Notes: generated by a model from the sequence alone, not told the origin. DNA of 64,000 nucleotides from Vicingaceae bacterium (GCA_018402765.1 JAGYIE010000002.1:496001-560000), one strand, 5' to 3'; shown: positions 44,477-54,700, numbered from the stretch's first letter. Program-made: numbers and translations.

Positions 44477-45081
44477 CGAATTCGGCTGTAATAGTCCATT
44501 AAAACGGCTTCTGCTTCCATAAGTGTAGAACCGAATGTAATTATTCCCTCTTCATGTCCGGCCATAGCCATAATGCGCTTATTGCCTAAATCTTCTTCGT
44601 CAAACAACCGTTTAATCTCCATTGCCATTTCCGGGGTTCCGTAAGGTACAACAACTTTAGATGTAGGAACTTTACCCAATAATTCTTGCCACAACACTAG
44701 GTGGTGAACGTGAATAACCGCTTTGATAGATTGATTAAACGCATAAATGGCAGCGTGAGTCATTGATTCTGAGGATGCCTTTAAAGGCCCCCTGCACCAA
44801 ACAGAATTCTTGGCTAAATCGTAATTAGTTACTGTTGTAAAGTTCTCTTTAGTAATTGGATAGATGTTTCCAGTTTGTGTGGCTGAAATAACGAACGCAT
44901 TTCCATTTTCAAATTTTTGACTAATGTTTCCAAATCCAATTCCCAATTCAGGATAATTCCCAATTAGATTTAACTCATGCATCTTGTCTCTCCAATGCAT
45001 CAAATCAGAAATATCAAACATAAAATTATTTGGTTGCTGCTGCCAAAAGAGCTTAAATTTTATATAACCTTCATCTATCAT
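44473..45081 (-). CDS. Class II aldolase-family protein, MtnB-like dehydratase or DHAP-shunt aldolase
   Basis: A 202-residue zinc enzyme of the class II aldolase/adducin fold. Seen: SSESMTHAAIY (catalytic Glu), the metal-binding AVIHVHH, and GHEEGIITFG with a third His. It lies two bases after mtnA, so it most likely acts on 5-methylthioribulose 1-phosphate, either dehydrating it (MtnB) or cleaving it to DHAP (as the shunt aldolases do). Sequence alone does not separate the two, and no mtnD is present in the window. Confidence 0.82.
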   Translation of the reverse strand: MIDEGYIKFKLFWQQQPNNFMFDISDLMHWRDKMHELNLIGNYPELGIGFGNISQKFENGNAFVISATQTGNIYPITKENFTTVTNYDLAKNSVWCRGPLKASSESMTHAAIYAFNQSIKAVIHVHHLVLWQELLGKVPTSKVVVPYGTPEMAMEIKRLFDEEDLGNKRIMAMAGHEEGIITFGSTLMEAEAVLMDYYSRIR

Positions 45082-45083
45082 CT

Positions 45084-46190
45084 CTATCTTTTTTGCTCTG
45101 GGAATTGACTAATCAGGCCTTCTTCGCTGGCTGCGCAAACCCCTTTTTCTGTAATTAAACCTGTTACTAATCGCGCAGGAGTTACATCAAAACCATAGTT
45201 AGCAGCAGGAGTTGTTAAGGGGCAAATTAGGACAGACTCCACCCCATTTTTCCCTTTGCCAAATACGTATTTTACTTCATCTGCAGAGCGCATTTCTATT
45301 GGAATTTCTTTTACGCCATCACGTATTTCCCAATCGATCGTAGAAGAAGGAAGTGCCACATAGAAAGGTACATGATTGTCATTAGCGGCTAAAGCTTTTA
45401 AGTATGTACCAATTTTATTTGCCACATCACCTGATCTGGTTGTTCTATCTGTTCCTACAATAACCATATCTACAAGATTATGTTGCATTAAATGGCCTCC
45501 TGTATTGTCCGTGATTAACGTGTGAGGTACTCCTTGTTCGTTCAATTCGAAAGAGGTCAAGTTTGCTCCTTGACTTCTTGGACGAGTTTCGTCTACCCAA
45601 ACGTGTACCTTTATTCCTTTCTGATGGGCTTGATAAATGGGAGAGGTAGCCGTTCCCCAGTCAATGCATGCCAACCATCCTGCATTACAATGAGTTAGTA
45701 TGTTAACTACTTCTCCTGGCTTGTCAGCAGCGATTTCTTCTATAATTTGCAAACCGTGTTGTCCAATCATTCTACACGTTTCTACATCATCTTCAACAAT
45801 TTTATTTGCACCATTTAATAATGCTTCAATAATCGCTGATTTTGATGTTATTCCCTGAATTGCATTAAATTGCTCATTTAGCGCCCAAGATAAGTTTATT
45901 GCAGTAGGCCTGGTTTCGTTTAGAAAATCTTTTCTTTCATTTAAGTAAGTGATGATATCATCGCCAGAAAATTCTACAGCCGCTAAATAGATACCGTAAG
46001 CAGCCATTGCTCCAATAAGCGGAGCACCTCTAACAATCATATCTTTAATAGCAATTCCTGCCTCTTCGGATGTTTTCACATCTATAATTTTTACTTCATG
46101 AGGGAATAGCCGTTGATCAAAGGTTTGGATTAATCGACTATCACCATCTTTTACCCAAATCGTCCTTCTATACTCACCGTTAATAATCAT
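45084..46190 (-). CDS. mtnA: S-methyl-5-thioribose-1-phosphate isomerase
   Basis: A 368-residue enzyme converting methylthioribose 1-phosphate to methylthioribulose 1-phosphate in salvage of methylthioadenosine. Diagnostic features are ILTHCNAGWLACIDWGTA (catalytic Cys), ETRPRSQGANLTSFEL and VGTDRTTRSGDVANKIGTY (catalytic Asp). Similar to eIF2B-type subunits but with the isomerase residues. It overlaps the upstream HAD gene by 4 bp and is followed two bases later by the aldolase-like gene. Confidence 0.95.
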   Translation of the reverse strand: MIINGEYRRTIWVKDGDSRLIQTFDQRLFPHEVKIIDVKTSEEAGIAIKDMIVRGAPLIGAMAAYGIYLAAVEFSGDDIITYLNERKDFLNETRPTAINLSWALNEQFNAIQGITSKSAIIEALLNGANKIVEDDVETCRMIGQHGLQIIEEIAADKPGEVVNILTHCNAGWLACIDWGTATSPIYQAHQKGIKVHVWVDETRPRSQGANLTSFELNEQGVPHTLITDNTGGHLMQHNLVDMVIVGTDRTTRSGDVANKIGTYLKALAANDNHVPFYVALPSSTIDWEIRDGVKEIPIEMRSADEVKYVFGKGKNGVESVLICPLTTPAANYGFDVTPARLVTGLITEKGVCAASEEGLISQFPEQKR

Positions 46191-46828
46191 ACGTTAAAGA
46201 TTTTTTCTAAAGTTAAATCACCGCAAAGGTGTATTGTTTGTATTCCTAACTTATTCGCTGCTTCAATATGTTCTGCACTATCATCAATAAATAGTGTTTC
46301 AGAAGGAATTAATTTATGATTGCTCAAAATTAACTCAAATATTTCTGGATTAGGCTTCCTAAGGCCTAATTTGTAAGACAAATAAGTTCGATGAAATAGT
46401 GGGTCTAATCCGTTAATGCTAAATTTATTGAGTATATATTGATTGATTACTTCAATATGAATTTCATTGGTATTACTGCACAGATATGTATTTTTTAATT
46501 CGCGTTGTTTTTTTAATATCTCGATCCTTTCCCTAGGGATGTCTAACAGCATTTTATTCCAAATTATTTCTACCTCATCTGGTGTTATCTGTCGATCTAA
46601 AGTGTCAGAGATAATTGTACGAAATTGATAGGAATTTATTTTTTCAATCTCATAATCCTCAAATATTCCTGACGCCAAAAGCTGTTGATACTTGGTATCG
46701 AAATCTCCACTATAAGAAGATTTAAATGCATTAACAACTTCATTCGGGCTGATGTTTATAATGACTGCCCCGAGGTCAAAAATGATGTTTTTTGCGTATT
46801 CTATGCGTTGTTTCATCTTATTTTTCAA
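46187..46828 (-). CDS. HAD-superfamily phosphatase (YihX-like)
   Basis: A 213-residue haloacid dehalogenase-type hydrolase. The nucleophile motif is NIIFDLGAVIINI, with the D-L-G form seen in YihX-like sugar phosphatases in place of DxD. Motif II is TYLCSNTNEIH, motif III RKPNPE, and motif IV ETLFIDDSAEHIEAA. It is the first gene of a three-gene minus-strand operon with mtnA and the aldolase-like gene, so it may dephosphorylate a thiosugar intermediate, but this is only context. The second Met (46816) is an alternative start. Confidence 0.88.
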   Translation of the reverse strand: MKNKMKQRIEYAKNIIFDLGAVIINISPNEVVNAFKSSYSGDFDTKYQQLLASGIFEDYEIEKINSYQFRTIISDTLDRQITPDEVEIIWNKMLLDIPRERIEILKKQRELKNTYLCSNTNEIHIEVINQYILNKFSINGLDPLFHRTYLSYKLGLRKPNPEIFELILSNHKLIPSETLFIDDSAEHIEAANKLGIQTIHLCGDLTLEKIFNV

Positions 46829-46905
46829 AATACTAAATTAGTAAATGAAACTATACCTCTTTTATTAAACTAACAGCATTGATTTACTTACTTTGTGTAA
46901 TAGAA

Positions 46906-47130
46906 ATGGAGGATAGAAAAGCAAATAAAGAATCATCAGAATCTAATATACAGATTGGACCTAAAGATTTATTTGATCAATGGAGAGACAACTCAAGAAT
47001 TGAACAAGGGGATTCAGCTAAAACAATAGCCAAAAAGCTCGCTATCCAAGTGTTTGGAATACTGCTAATGCTCCTATTTAGTCCAATATTGTTAATTATA
47101 TTTTTGTTTGTGGTAGCAGTTTCTCTATGA
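46906..47130 (+). CDS. Small single-helix membrane protein
   Basis: A 74-residue protein when started at ATG 46906, chosen because it gives a charged N-terminus (MEDRKANKESSESN). The C-terminal 30 residues form one hydrophobic segment, possibly a helical hairpin (LAIQVFGILLMLLFSPILLIIFLFVVAVSL region). Its stop overlaps the next ATG by 4 bp (ATGA), indicating coupling. No family recognised. Confidence 0.65.
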   Translation: MEDRKANKESSESNIQIGPKDLFDQWRDNSRIEQGDSAKTIAKKLAIQVFGILLMLLFSPILLIIFLFVVAVSL

Positions 47131-47474
47131 ATAAAAGAGTCACACATTTCAGTTTTTGGTTCCCTGCTTTCCTATTTGTTATTCATCAACTATTGCAAAA
47201 AGTTATGGGGCTGCATATTCCTTTTATCGATTTTTATTTGGATGCCTTTTGTTTTGGCGCAATAGTCCCTGTATTTGTCTTAATTGAACGACAGTGGTGG
47301 TTTGATCAGTCCCAATTCACTAAAGTGGAATTTGCTATTTTACTTATTTTTTTGATACTTGTTTCAGAAGTAGGCTTGCCTTATTTGTCAAATAATTTAA
47401 TTACAGACTTTTATGACGCTTTGGCTATATTGCTAGGAGGGGTTTGGTTTTGGACGTTTCAACCGATAAAATAG
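47127..47474 (+). CDS. Four-helix small membrane protein
   Basis: A 115-residue protein with four hydrophobic helices. IPFIDFYLDAFCFGAIVPV and DFYDALAILLGGVWF show acidic residues inside or next to helices. Similar small proteins are common in Flavobacteriales without an experimentally set role. Coupled to the upstream 74-residue gene by an ATGA overlap and convergent with the Ig-like lipoprotein gene. Confidence 0.7.
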   Translation: MNKRVTHFSFWFPAFLFVIHQLLQKVMGLHIPFIDFYLDAFCFGAIVPVFVLIERQWWFDQSQFTKVEFAILLIFLILVSEVGLPYLSNNLITDFYDALAILLGGVWFWTFQPIK

Positions 47475-47475
47475 C

Positions 47476-47490
47476 AACAGCTGTGCTGTT
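47476..47490. terminator. Weak hairpin between convergent genes
   Basis: AACAGC (47476-47481) and GCTGTT (47485-47490) form a 6-bp stem with a 3-nt loop in the 21-bp gap between two convergent stop codons. The flanks are AT-rich but without long T runs. It may help end transcription in both directions. Confidence 0.35.
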
Positions 47491-47495
47491 TATAA

Positions 47496-49103
47496 TTAAG
47501 GAGTAATAGTCCAATCAATTTTTTTATCCCAATTAGAGCGTATTGTTATTTCACCTTCATATAAAGCTACTTTCTCAGGTAACTTTTGCTTAATAAAGTC
47601 TCCGGTATCCCACTTCCCGTTGGCATTGGAATCAAAAACTACTTTTAAATTATAAGTACCTCCGTCAAGGTGCTTAAAAAAGATGGTTTCATTGTTATTA
47701 ATAAATGATGTTGCAACAGCTTGTTTAGACGCATTCGTTAATTGTACTATCATCTGAGCATCAATTTGATCTGCGGGAGCATTTATTGTAACAGATAAAT
47801 TTCCGTAATCCTTAAATTCAGTTGTTTTAAATACAGAGCTTATTGTATCATTTGTTCTTAAATAATAATCGACAAAAGCTCCTGGTAATAGTTTTAGGAC
47901 GTAGTTCGACGCTTCAATTAATTCGATATTTTGGGAAAGGGATTTTTTATTTTCATTTAAATAAGAAATTGTAAAATCTACAGGAATAGAGTCTCTTAAA
48001 ACTGTTATTTTTGCTTTATCAAACTGCTGAATAGGCGTAGTAAACGATACGGTTATTGGGTTACTAATTTTATGACTTCCCGATGGAAATGATTGATGAA
48101 AGGTTAAAATTGAGTCACTAGTTGAACGTGGACCTGCTACTACTTTTATGGTATCAATAATTTTATCGTCTGCAATAACCTCTGCCGATGTGGAGATGCT
48201 ATCTGTTAAAAGAAAGTAGAAATCTACGGTATCTTTATTTTTGTAAACTTGTTTTATCAGTTGATCTTGTTTTATCTCATCGCTTAGGAGGTTTAGATGC
48301 AAAGTGTCAGCAGGTTGATTTAGGATTAACTGCAGTCTATTTTTATTAATCTCAGATTTTTTAAGGTATTGGCGATTTTTATCCTCTAGGAATGTAAATA
48401 ATTTAATGTTATTAAGGTCTGTATCTATTATAATTAATTCTTCTTGAAAAGCAATTACTTCATTCGCTTGATCGAATTTTAAATTTCTATTTTTATCATC
48501 AAGTCCAAAAATTAAGTACTCCCCTTCTTTTATATTGCTAAACTTAAACTCTCCGTCTTTATTCGTTTTGGTTATATATCTTGGTAACTCAAGGTAAGGA
48601 GTAGAATCTGTAGGGTTACTATATAACATAATTAACATTTTGTCAACAGGTTCTATCGTAAAAGCGTCCAATGCTATACCATTAACTTCAAGAGTATCTA
48701 TTTCTTCTCCTGTAGAAAATGCAAATTGGTAATTTGTCAAGGTGTTTCCTTCGTGATTATCTTTTATAGCGTTTCCAAAATTTATTGAGTAAGTGGTATT
48801 TTCTAGAAGTGTATCCTCTAGTTGAATATTGATAGACTTTCCTTTTAGTTGTATGATAGGAGGGTTATTTAATGGAGGCGAGATGGTAACTTCTTCCGTT
48901 ACACTAGTTAATTGGATATACTCATCAAATGTGATTGTAATTTCATTGGTATTAAATGAAGTACTTTCATTTTCAGGAGAAGTGCTTAAAACTTTGGGGG
49001 GTAATAAATCTTTTTCGCCTCCTGTAGGAGCAACTACTTGTGCACAACCTGACAGCAAAACCGAAAGGGCTAATACATTCGTGATTTTTTTTGATTTTTG
49101 CAT
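47496..49103 (-). CDS. Lipoprotein with bacterial Ig-like domain
   Basis: A 535-residue lipoprotein with lipobox LLSGC (Cys20), followed by the segment AQVVAPTGGEKDLLPPKV common to a Bacteroidota family. Residues about 35-135 form a Big_5-type Ig-like domain (STSFNTNEITITFDEYIQL ... YSINFGNAIKDNHEGN). A carboxypeptidase-regulatory-like beta domain follows (FKFSNIKEGEYLIFGLDDKN, about 185-210), and a similar module ends the protein (GGTYNLKVVFDSNANGKWDTG). Probably a periplasmic or surface structural protein; role unknown. Its ATG overlaps the stop of the fRMsr gene by one base. Confidence 0.85.
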   Translation of the reverse strand: MQKSKKITNVLALSVLLSGCAQVVAPTGGEKDLLPPKVLSTSPENESTSFNTNEITITFDEYIQLTSVTEEVTISPPLNNPPIIQLKGKSINIQLEDTLLENTTYSINFGNAIKDNHEGNTLTNYQFAFSTGEEIDTLEVNGIALDAFTIEPVDKMLIMLYSNPTDSTPYLELPRYITKTNKDGEFKFSNIKEGEYLIFGLDDKNRNLKFDQANEVIAFQEELIIIDTDLNNIKLFTFLEDKNRQYLKKSEINKNRLQLILNQPADTLHLNLLSDEIKQDQLIKQVYKNKDTVDFYFLLTDSISTSAEVIADDKIIDTIKVVAGPRSTSDSILTFHQSFPSGSHKISNPITVSFTTPIQQFDKAKITVLRDSIPVDFTISYLNENKKSLSQNIELIEASNYVLKLLPGAFVDYYLRTNDTISSVFKTTEFKDYGNLSVTINAPADQIDAQMIVQLTNASKQAVATSFINNNETIFFKHLDGGTYNLKVVFDSNANGKWDTGDFIKQKLPEKVALYEGEITIRSNWDKKIDWTITP

Positions 49104-49585
49104 TAAATAATACGTTCAATTAATTGAATAATTTGACCTAGGTAATGGTTGTCAATTTCATCAAAAGTACCCAATTCGGCGCTATCGATATCTAACACTA
49201 AAACCACTTCTCCACTTCTGAATGCAGGCAATACAATTTCTGATTTTGATTCTGAGCTGCAAGCTATGTGACCAGGAAATTCTTCTACATTCTTAACGAT
49301 TACAGTTGTTTTTTTTGTCCAAGCTGTACCGCAAACCCCTTTTCCTTTTTTTATTCTAGTACAGGCTATTGGTCCTTGAAAAGGGCCTAATACGAGTTCA
49401 TCAGCTTTAACAAAGTAAACACCAACCCACAAAAAGTTAAAAGCTTGCTTCAAAGCTGCCATTAGATTAGAAATGTTGGCAATGGTATCGCTTTCTCCAA
49501 GAATTAACGCCTCCAGTTGAGGCAGTAATTCTGAATATTGAGTGGCCTTATCAGAATTTTTGTTAATGATTAACTCTTCGCTCAT
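49103..49585 (-). CDS. Free methionine-R-sulfoxide reductase (GAF type)
   Basis: A 160-residue GAF-domain enzyme reducing free L-methionine-R-sulfoxide. The three family cysteines are present with the E. coli spacing: Cys75 in PIACTRI, Cys85 in GVCGTAW and Cys109 in HIACSSESKSEIVLP. The start at 49585 (MSEELIINKNSDK) gives the usual family length. An in-frame ATG at 49633 would add 16 residues that do not fit the family. It is coupled by a one-base stop/start overlap to the lipoprotein gene, with no obvious functional link. Confidence 0.9.
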   Translation of the reverse strand: MSEELIINKNSDKATQYSELLPQLEALILGESDTIANISNLMAALKQAFNFLWVGVYFVKADELVLGPFQGPIACTRIKKGKGVCGTAWTKKTTVIVKNVEEFPGHIACSSESKSEIVLPAFRSGEVVLVLDIDSAELGTFDEIDNHYLGQIIQLIERII

Positions 49586-49633
49586 GACTGTTTGATAAAA
49601 TAAGTTTATAAAATTAGACATATTCAGCTGCAA

Positions 49634-50107
49634 AAAAGAGCCTTCTTTTTAGAAGTATTAAAGTTAAAATGTTGACTAAGCAGTTCCTTCATTTTTGATT
49701 TTTTTTGCTGCGATATCTTTTTTATTAGTTAATTTCTCTGACGAATCTTTAGTTGGCGATAGATAAAGTTGGGCTAAGATTGTGACATTATCGGAGTTTA
49801 CATCATTTAATTTGCTTTTTCACAATGGGCAGATAAAGGAAAAATTGATGCAATAATTTGCCTGTTTTTAAGTGCAAAAAAGGAAGAACAATAGTATCAA
49901 TATTTCCAAACGAAGTAAAAAGGCCGCATTAAATTTCTAAACCGTACATGCTGAAAGCACGTTTTGTAATCAAAATGCTAAACGTCCGGTATTTGCTACG
50001 AATTTGTGGAATAGCTGTGATTATAATCATCAATATAGCAAATAATCTTAGCGCGCGTATACCGTTTTCAGCCATAAAATTAGAATTGTTTTGTGTATAA
50101 AAAGTAG
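49634..50107. other. About 470 bp with only fragmentary open frames
   Basis: No complete gene is convincing. A minus-strand stretch at 49676-49815 is open and would read LNDVNSDNVTILAQLYL, then Lys-rich to a TAG; the SDNVTI motif recalls the end of PP2C-type phosphatases, so it may be the tail of a lost gene. A 48-codon minus frame (49929-50075) would encode one hydrophobic segment next to the comF end. Both could be chance. Confidence 0.4.
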
Positions 50108-50797
50108 TTATAAACCAACAGCTATAGTAGCAATTGATAGTTTTGTTCCAGGCACTTTCAGTATAGCTGTTCCGCAAGCTTCGAGTGTAGAACCTGTAGT
50201 TAGCACATCATCAACTAATAAAATGTGCTTATTTTTAAGCAATTCGGTGTCGATTACTTTAAATACCTTTTCTACATTTTTCCATCGTTCATATCGCTTT
50301 TTCTTTGTTTGACTTTCCGTATCTAGTTCTTTTTTTATTGCAGAAGTTTCCAAAGGCAAATGCAATATATTCGCCATTCCTTCTGCAATATAATCGGATT
50401 GGTTATAACCTCTAAGTGCTTTCTTTTTTGCGTGTATTGGCACAGGTATAATTAGATCGACAGAAGATATAAAATTGCTGTTTTTTAGTTGATTGGCTAA
50501 AATAGAACCCAAGATATTTCCAATCTCTTTTTTTCCTTTGTACTTAAATTGATGCATAATATGTTGAACAATTCCTTCTTGTTTGAAGTAAACCAACGAG
50601 CAGGCATTTTCAATTAAAATTCGTCCCCAGAATATTCTTTCAACTAAGTTGTCTTTTTCTAAATGACTGTTAGTTAATGGTAAATTTCCAATACAAGGCA
50701 GACAAATTAGATGCTCTCGATGAAGCAGAGTTTTTCCGCATCCTGCACAGCTGCTCGGAAAAAACAAACTATTGAAACCTTTAATTAATACATTCAA
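50108..50797 (-). CDS. comF: ComF-family phosphoribosyltransferase-like protein
   Basis: A 229-residue cytoplasmic protein. The N-terminal zinc-ribbon has CAGCGKTLLHREHLICLPC (two CxxC pairs). The C-terminal PRTase domain carries VPIHAKKKALRGYNQSDYIA and the PRPP-binding HILLVDDVLTTGSTLEAC. ComF proteins act in DNA uptake and recombination after uptake. The start is TTG at 50797; the nearby ATG at 50793 is out of frame and a stop lies further upstream in frame. It is divergent from the gene at 50873. Confidence 0.92.
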   Translation of the reverse strand: MNVLIKGFNSLFFPSSCAGCGKTLLHREHLICLPCIGNLPLTNSHLEKDNLVERIFWGRILIENACSLVYFKQEGIVQHIMHQFKYKGKKEIGNILGSILANQLKNSNFISSVDLIIPVPIHAKKKALRGYNQSDYIAEGMANILHLPLETSAIKKELDTESQTKKKRYERWKNVEKVFKVIDTELLKNKHILLVDDVLTTGSTLEACGTAILKVPGTKLSIATIAVGL

Positions 50798-50810
50798 AAT
50801 GGCTAAGTTT

Positions 50811-50839
50811 TTGTAAAGCTTAAAATAAAATTACCTTTG
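50811..50839 (+). promoter_or_regulatory. Promoter of the coiled-coil membrane protein gene
   Basis: TTG at 50811-50813 and TACCTTTG at 50832-50839 are separated by 18 bp, a full match to the Flavobacterium/Bacteroides pattern TTG-N17-23-TAnnTTTG. The predicted start of transcription is about 27 bp before the ATG at 50873. It is one of two complete matches found here. Confidence 0.65.
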
Positions 50840-50872
50840 GTTTCAATACCAAAATAAATTACTGACACGAAT

Positions 50873-51793
50873 ATGGATTTAACTTCTAAACAAAACAATA
50901 ACAACAAGATAAACAATTTTTTGATTCTTTTGGTTGTTTCATTAGCCATTTTTTGTGGTGTGTTATTATGGCAGTATTTTGAGTTAAGAAATCAAAATGC
51001 CGATAAGGGTTCTGAAATTGAGGTATTAAATGATGAGCGATCTGAGTTGCAGGCCGAATTAGAAGAGATGCTTGACGATTTTGAAATGATGGAAACAGAC
51101 AATGATTCAATGCGCGCAGAATTAACTAATCGAAAAAATGAAATTGAAGATCTACTTTCTAAAGTAAAGGATAAAGACTTTGCAATTTACAAGTTGAGAA
51201 AGGAAACGAAAACACTTCGCACAATTATGAAGGGGTATGTAGTTACTATCGATTCATTGAATACGTTGAATGTGGGGTTGAGAGTTGAAAATAATGAGGT
51301 AAAAGAACGTCTTTCAAATGAACGTAAAACAAATCGGACTCTACAAGAAAAGAATGAAGGACTTAGCAGTAAGGTGGCAATGGCTTCAAGATTACAAGCT
51401 AGAAATATTAGAGCATTTGGCGTTCGAGTAAAACGGGATATGACGGGAAAAGATACAGATCGGGCAAACCGCACAGATAAAATACGTGTATGCTTTGATA
51501 TTGACGAAAATAAAATCACTCCATCAGGTAAAAAGAATGTATTCATTCGTATCATTGCTCCTGATGGTCAAATACTTTCAAAAGGATTAGCTGATAATTA
51601 CCGTTTTGAATTCGAAGGTCAAAAGGGCGTTTTTTCTGATAAACAAACGATTGACTATACAAATTCCGCTACGGAGGCGTGTTTAGATTATGCAAGAGAA
51701 AGTGAAACCATCGACTTTTTAGCTGGGGTTTATTATATCACTATCTATGCTGAAGATTACGAAATCGGAAATGTAAAGCTTGAATTAAAATAA
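50873..51793 (+). CDS. Membrane-anchored coiled-coil protein
   Basis: A 306-residue protein. After a polar Asn-rich start comes one transmembrane helix (FLILLVVSLAIFCGVLLW, about 18-35). A long heptad-rich coiled coil spans about 40-185 (EVLNDERSELQAELEEMLDD). The C-terminal 110 residues form a beta-rich domain (DKIRVCFDIDENKITPSG; KNVFIRIIAPDGQILSKG). It looks like an inner-membrane protein spanning the periplasm. Its stop is one base from the stop of the convergent barrel gene. Conserved in Bacteroidota in my recollection, role unknown. Confidence 0.8.
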   Translation: MDLTSKQNNNNKINNFLILLVVSLAIFCGVLLWQYFELRNQNADKGSEIEVLNDERSELQAELEEMLDDFEMMETDNDSMRAELTNRKNEIEDLLSKVKDKDFAIYKLRKETKTLRTIMKGYVVTIDSLNTLNVGLRVENNEVKERLSNERKTNRTLQEKNEGLSSKVAMASRLQARNIRAFGVRVKRDMTGKDTDRANRTDKIRVCFDIDENKITPSGKKNVFIRIIAPDGQILSKGLADNYRFEFEGQKGVFSDKQTIDYTNSATEACLDYARESETIDFLAGVYYITIYAEDYEIGNVKLELK

Positions 51794-51794
51794 T

Positions 51795-54700
51795 TTAGAA
51801 GAATGCTCTAAGTTGCATTCCTCCGGTATGTATTGTTGAAATATTTTCGGATTTACGACCGCTATAGTTAACACTTAATTGCAAAACTTTAGATAGGTTT
51901 CGTTGTAGGTTAAAGCTCCAAGTGGTATTCCCACCAGCTTGAAGTCCTTCTAAAATCTCAAATGATAAGGCGCTATTCGATCCACCATTAAAGTCGATTG
52001 AAATGTAGCGAATGTCAATGGTCATTGTGCCTTTTCCGGCTTTGCTGTATTGCATTTCTGTACCAATTGTTCTGCTAAAAGCTCGTTCTACTCCAAGTGT
52101 GTTATTTTTATCGGAATATGATCCAATAAGGCTTAATCTAAAGCTAACTCCTGGCTGGTAACTTATTTTAGGTTCTATTTCAAAGCTCTCGATATCGTAA
52201 TTCCTATTTGAGAATAATTCTGATGTATTTGATTTTTGATTCCAGCCAATCACGTTATTTACAGTAATTGTATTGGAGGCGTTGTATCTACTTCTTATCT
52301 CTCTATTGGTGCTCGATCTGCTCTCTACACCATTTGTAAGTAGACTTTTACTTTTATTGGTTTGAAAAAATAAATCAGTTCCAAATTTAGTCCCTAATCT
52401 ATTGATATAAAATGTATTTGATATTGTAGAGCTAACAGATACAAGCGTAGAGTCTTCGATTGGTGTAGCGAATGGATTGTATATATCACTGTTTCTGCTG
52501 GTCTTTCGTTCTGCCCGGTATGCAGTTTTGTTAGAGAATTTTGAAAGTAGGGCCAATACTCCTTTTTTATCATTAAGCAGAACCTCAGGACGTATAAATA
52601 GCACCTGATTAAATTGATTACTATATACCTTAACATATTCATTTGTAGGAGTAAATATGCGAATATAATTTGCTTGGAATACATTGTTTTCACCTGCTAC
52701 TTCAAATTCATTTAACTCTTTAATGCCATTACTATTGTAATCATTCCATAAATAAACCCCTTGGCCATCCGCTACTCTTAAGTATGAAAATTCTCGCTTG
52801 TTTTCTAAACCTGAACTAATTTCATAAAACGTATTCGCGCTTACAAATCCCTTTAGTGCTTTTGCATCATATTCTAATCGACCAATCAGTGTATTTTCAG
52901 GAGTAAGGTTAGATAAAGAAGAATCTACTAGTTGTAATCTTCTATAGGTAGCTTGTCCTTTTAATCGACTTCTTGCGTCTTTTGCTAATAAAAAAAGTAG
53001 ACTAAAATCTTCTGCTTTATTTGCTAAGTCTAATCGTGTGTCATTGGGTAAATAATCAAACCGTTGAGTATAGCTAATTTCATAACTATTGGTTGTGGTA
53101 TCTGCCGTTCTAATAAATGCTTTCCACTCAAGCTTATCGTTACTTGCTGCGCTAATTTTGTTATTGTCTAGTCTAAAAAGTGCTTTTTCCTGATCGCCAT
53201 ACACACCTACTATAAACTGCTTAATATCTTTAGTAATGGTGGTGTAGTGGCGTAAAAAATAGGAATCACTTAACCCTTCTGTGGTTAGAAAGCTACCGTT
53301 TGATTTTATGGTGTAACCATTATTTTTGTATGAACCCTGAAACGCATGCTTAACTCCTTGATAATTTTTTTCATTTAAAAAGAATCCTAAATTATATATC
53401 AGTTTACCACGATTACTAAACTCAAGACCTGTATATGCATTACCTAATTGTTGTGTTCCGTTTATTGCAAGGGTAGTTAAGTTCCAATCACGCTCAAACT
53501 CTACATCTCTGTAACGTTCAATAGGTTTAAAATTAGCTCCGCGTTGTTCATAGTGAAATCCTCCAAGAAATGAGGTTCTATTTTTTTCTTTTCCTCCAAT
53601 TATTGATTTGTGATCAAGTTGTATATCGAATCCGTACCCATCGTCATCTGCTGCATCTTTAGAAGAAAATGTATTTTTATCTAATTTGGTAACAGCTCCT
53701 TCAACATTAATAGTAGTCGTTTTTCTGATCTTATAAGTTGCTCCAAATGTTGCCATTTGAGTTCTTTTTGGACTTATGAGTTGAATAAATGGTATAAAGT
53801 TACCTTGACTTACTCCTGCGACTGGCTCTACCCATTTAAAAACTCGACCATTAGCAGCGCTTTGAATTCGCACATAATCACCTTCTCCAAAGTTAACTTC
53901 TGAAAATTGAACCCTATATTTTGCGCTATCCGGATTAGTAGAATAGACAAGTATATCCGAATACCCTAATGTATCTATTTGCTTGTAAAGAACTTGATCG
54001 TTTATAAATTCGTCTACTGTATCTAATCCCGAAACGAGTGCATCATTTAAACTATCTCCAATTTGGCTTAACAAGAGCTTATCTGCATCGCTTAATTCTT
54101 GAAGAAGTGGTTGTTGCTTATTGTCTTGTTCTGAATAGATATTTAAGCGAAGGGATAAGTTTTTCTTTTCAAATGTCTGATTGGTGTAAATTAAAGAACG
54201 AGCATAATTTCTTTCAGCATACTGAAACTCCGCTATTATTCGAGAGTCCTTTGTGATTAACCTGTTGGGTGTAAATGTAATTTCGCCTGTGTTATAATCG
54301 ATAATGTAATCAAAGTCTTGACCTCTTTTCATTAGTTGGCCATTTAGAAATATTTTCTCTGTTCCAGACAAAATGATAATAAATGTTTCGTTTTCTGCTC
54401 CTCTAAGTCGATATGGACCTTGATTTCCTTCTGTCCCTATTCCTCCATTTGGCTGTGTACTACCCAATACATTTCTAGCAAATTTTCCTCTAGAAACAGC
54501 AGCACTAAATTCTGAAGTTAGCACTGCTCTATTCTCTAACTTTTTATCAATTTCTTTATCTAAAAAAAATCGCGCTTTAATACTTCCACCTTGAACTTTT
54601 TTATCAAAATTCATAAAATAGCTATTGGGTCGTTGCATTCTAAAGTCACCTGCGGTTAATTCAAATTGCTCATTATATAATTGTATAAATACTTGGTCAA

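Noticed and set aside
49929-50177. 82-codon minus frame overlapping the end of comF
   Set aside because: Its first part is the comF 3' end in another frame; the rest is only one hydrophobic stretch without family features.
51187-51555. 122-codon minus frame opposite the coiled-coil gene
   Set aside because: It mirrors the heptad-rich coding sequence and is Arg/Ser/Phe-rich, as expected of a shadow frame.
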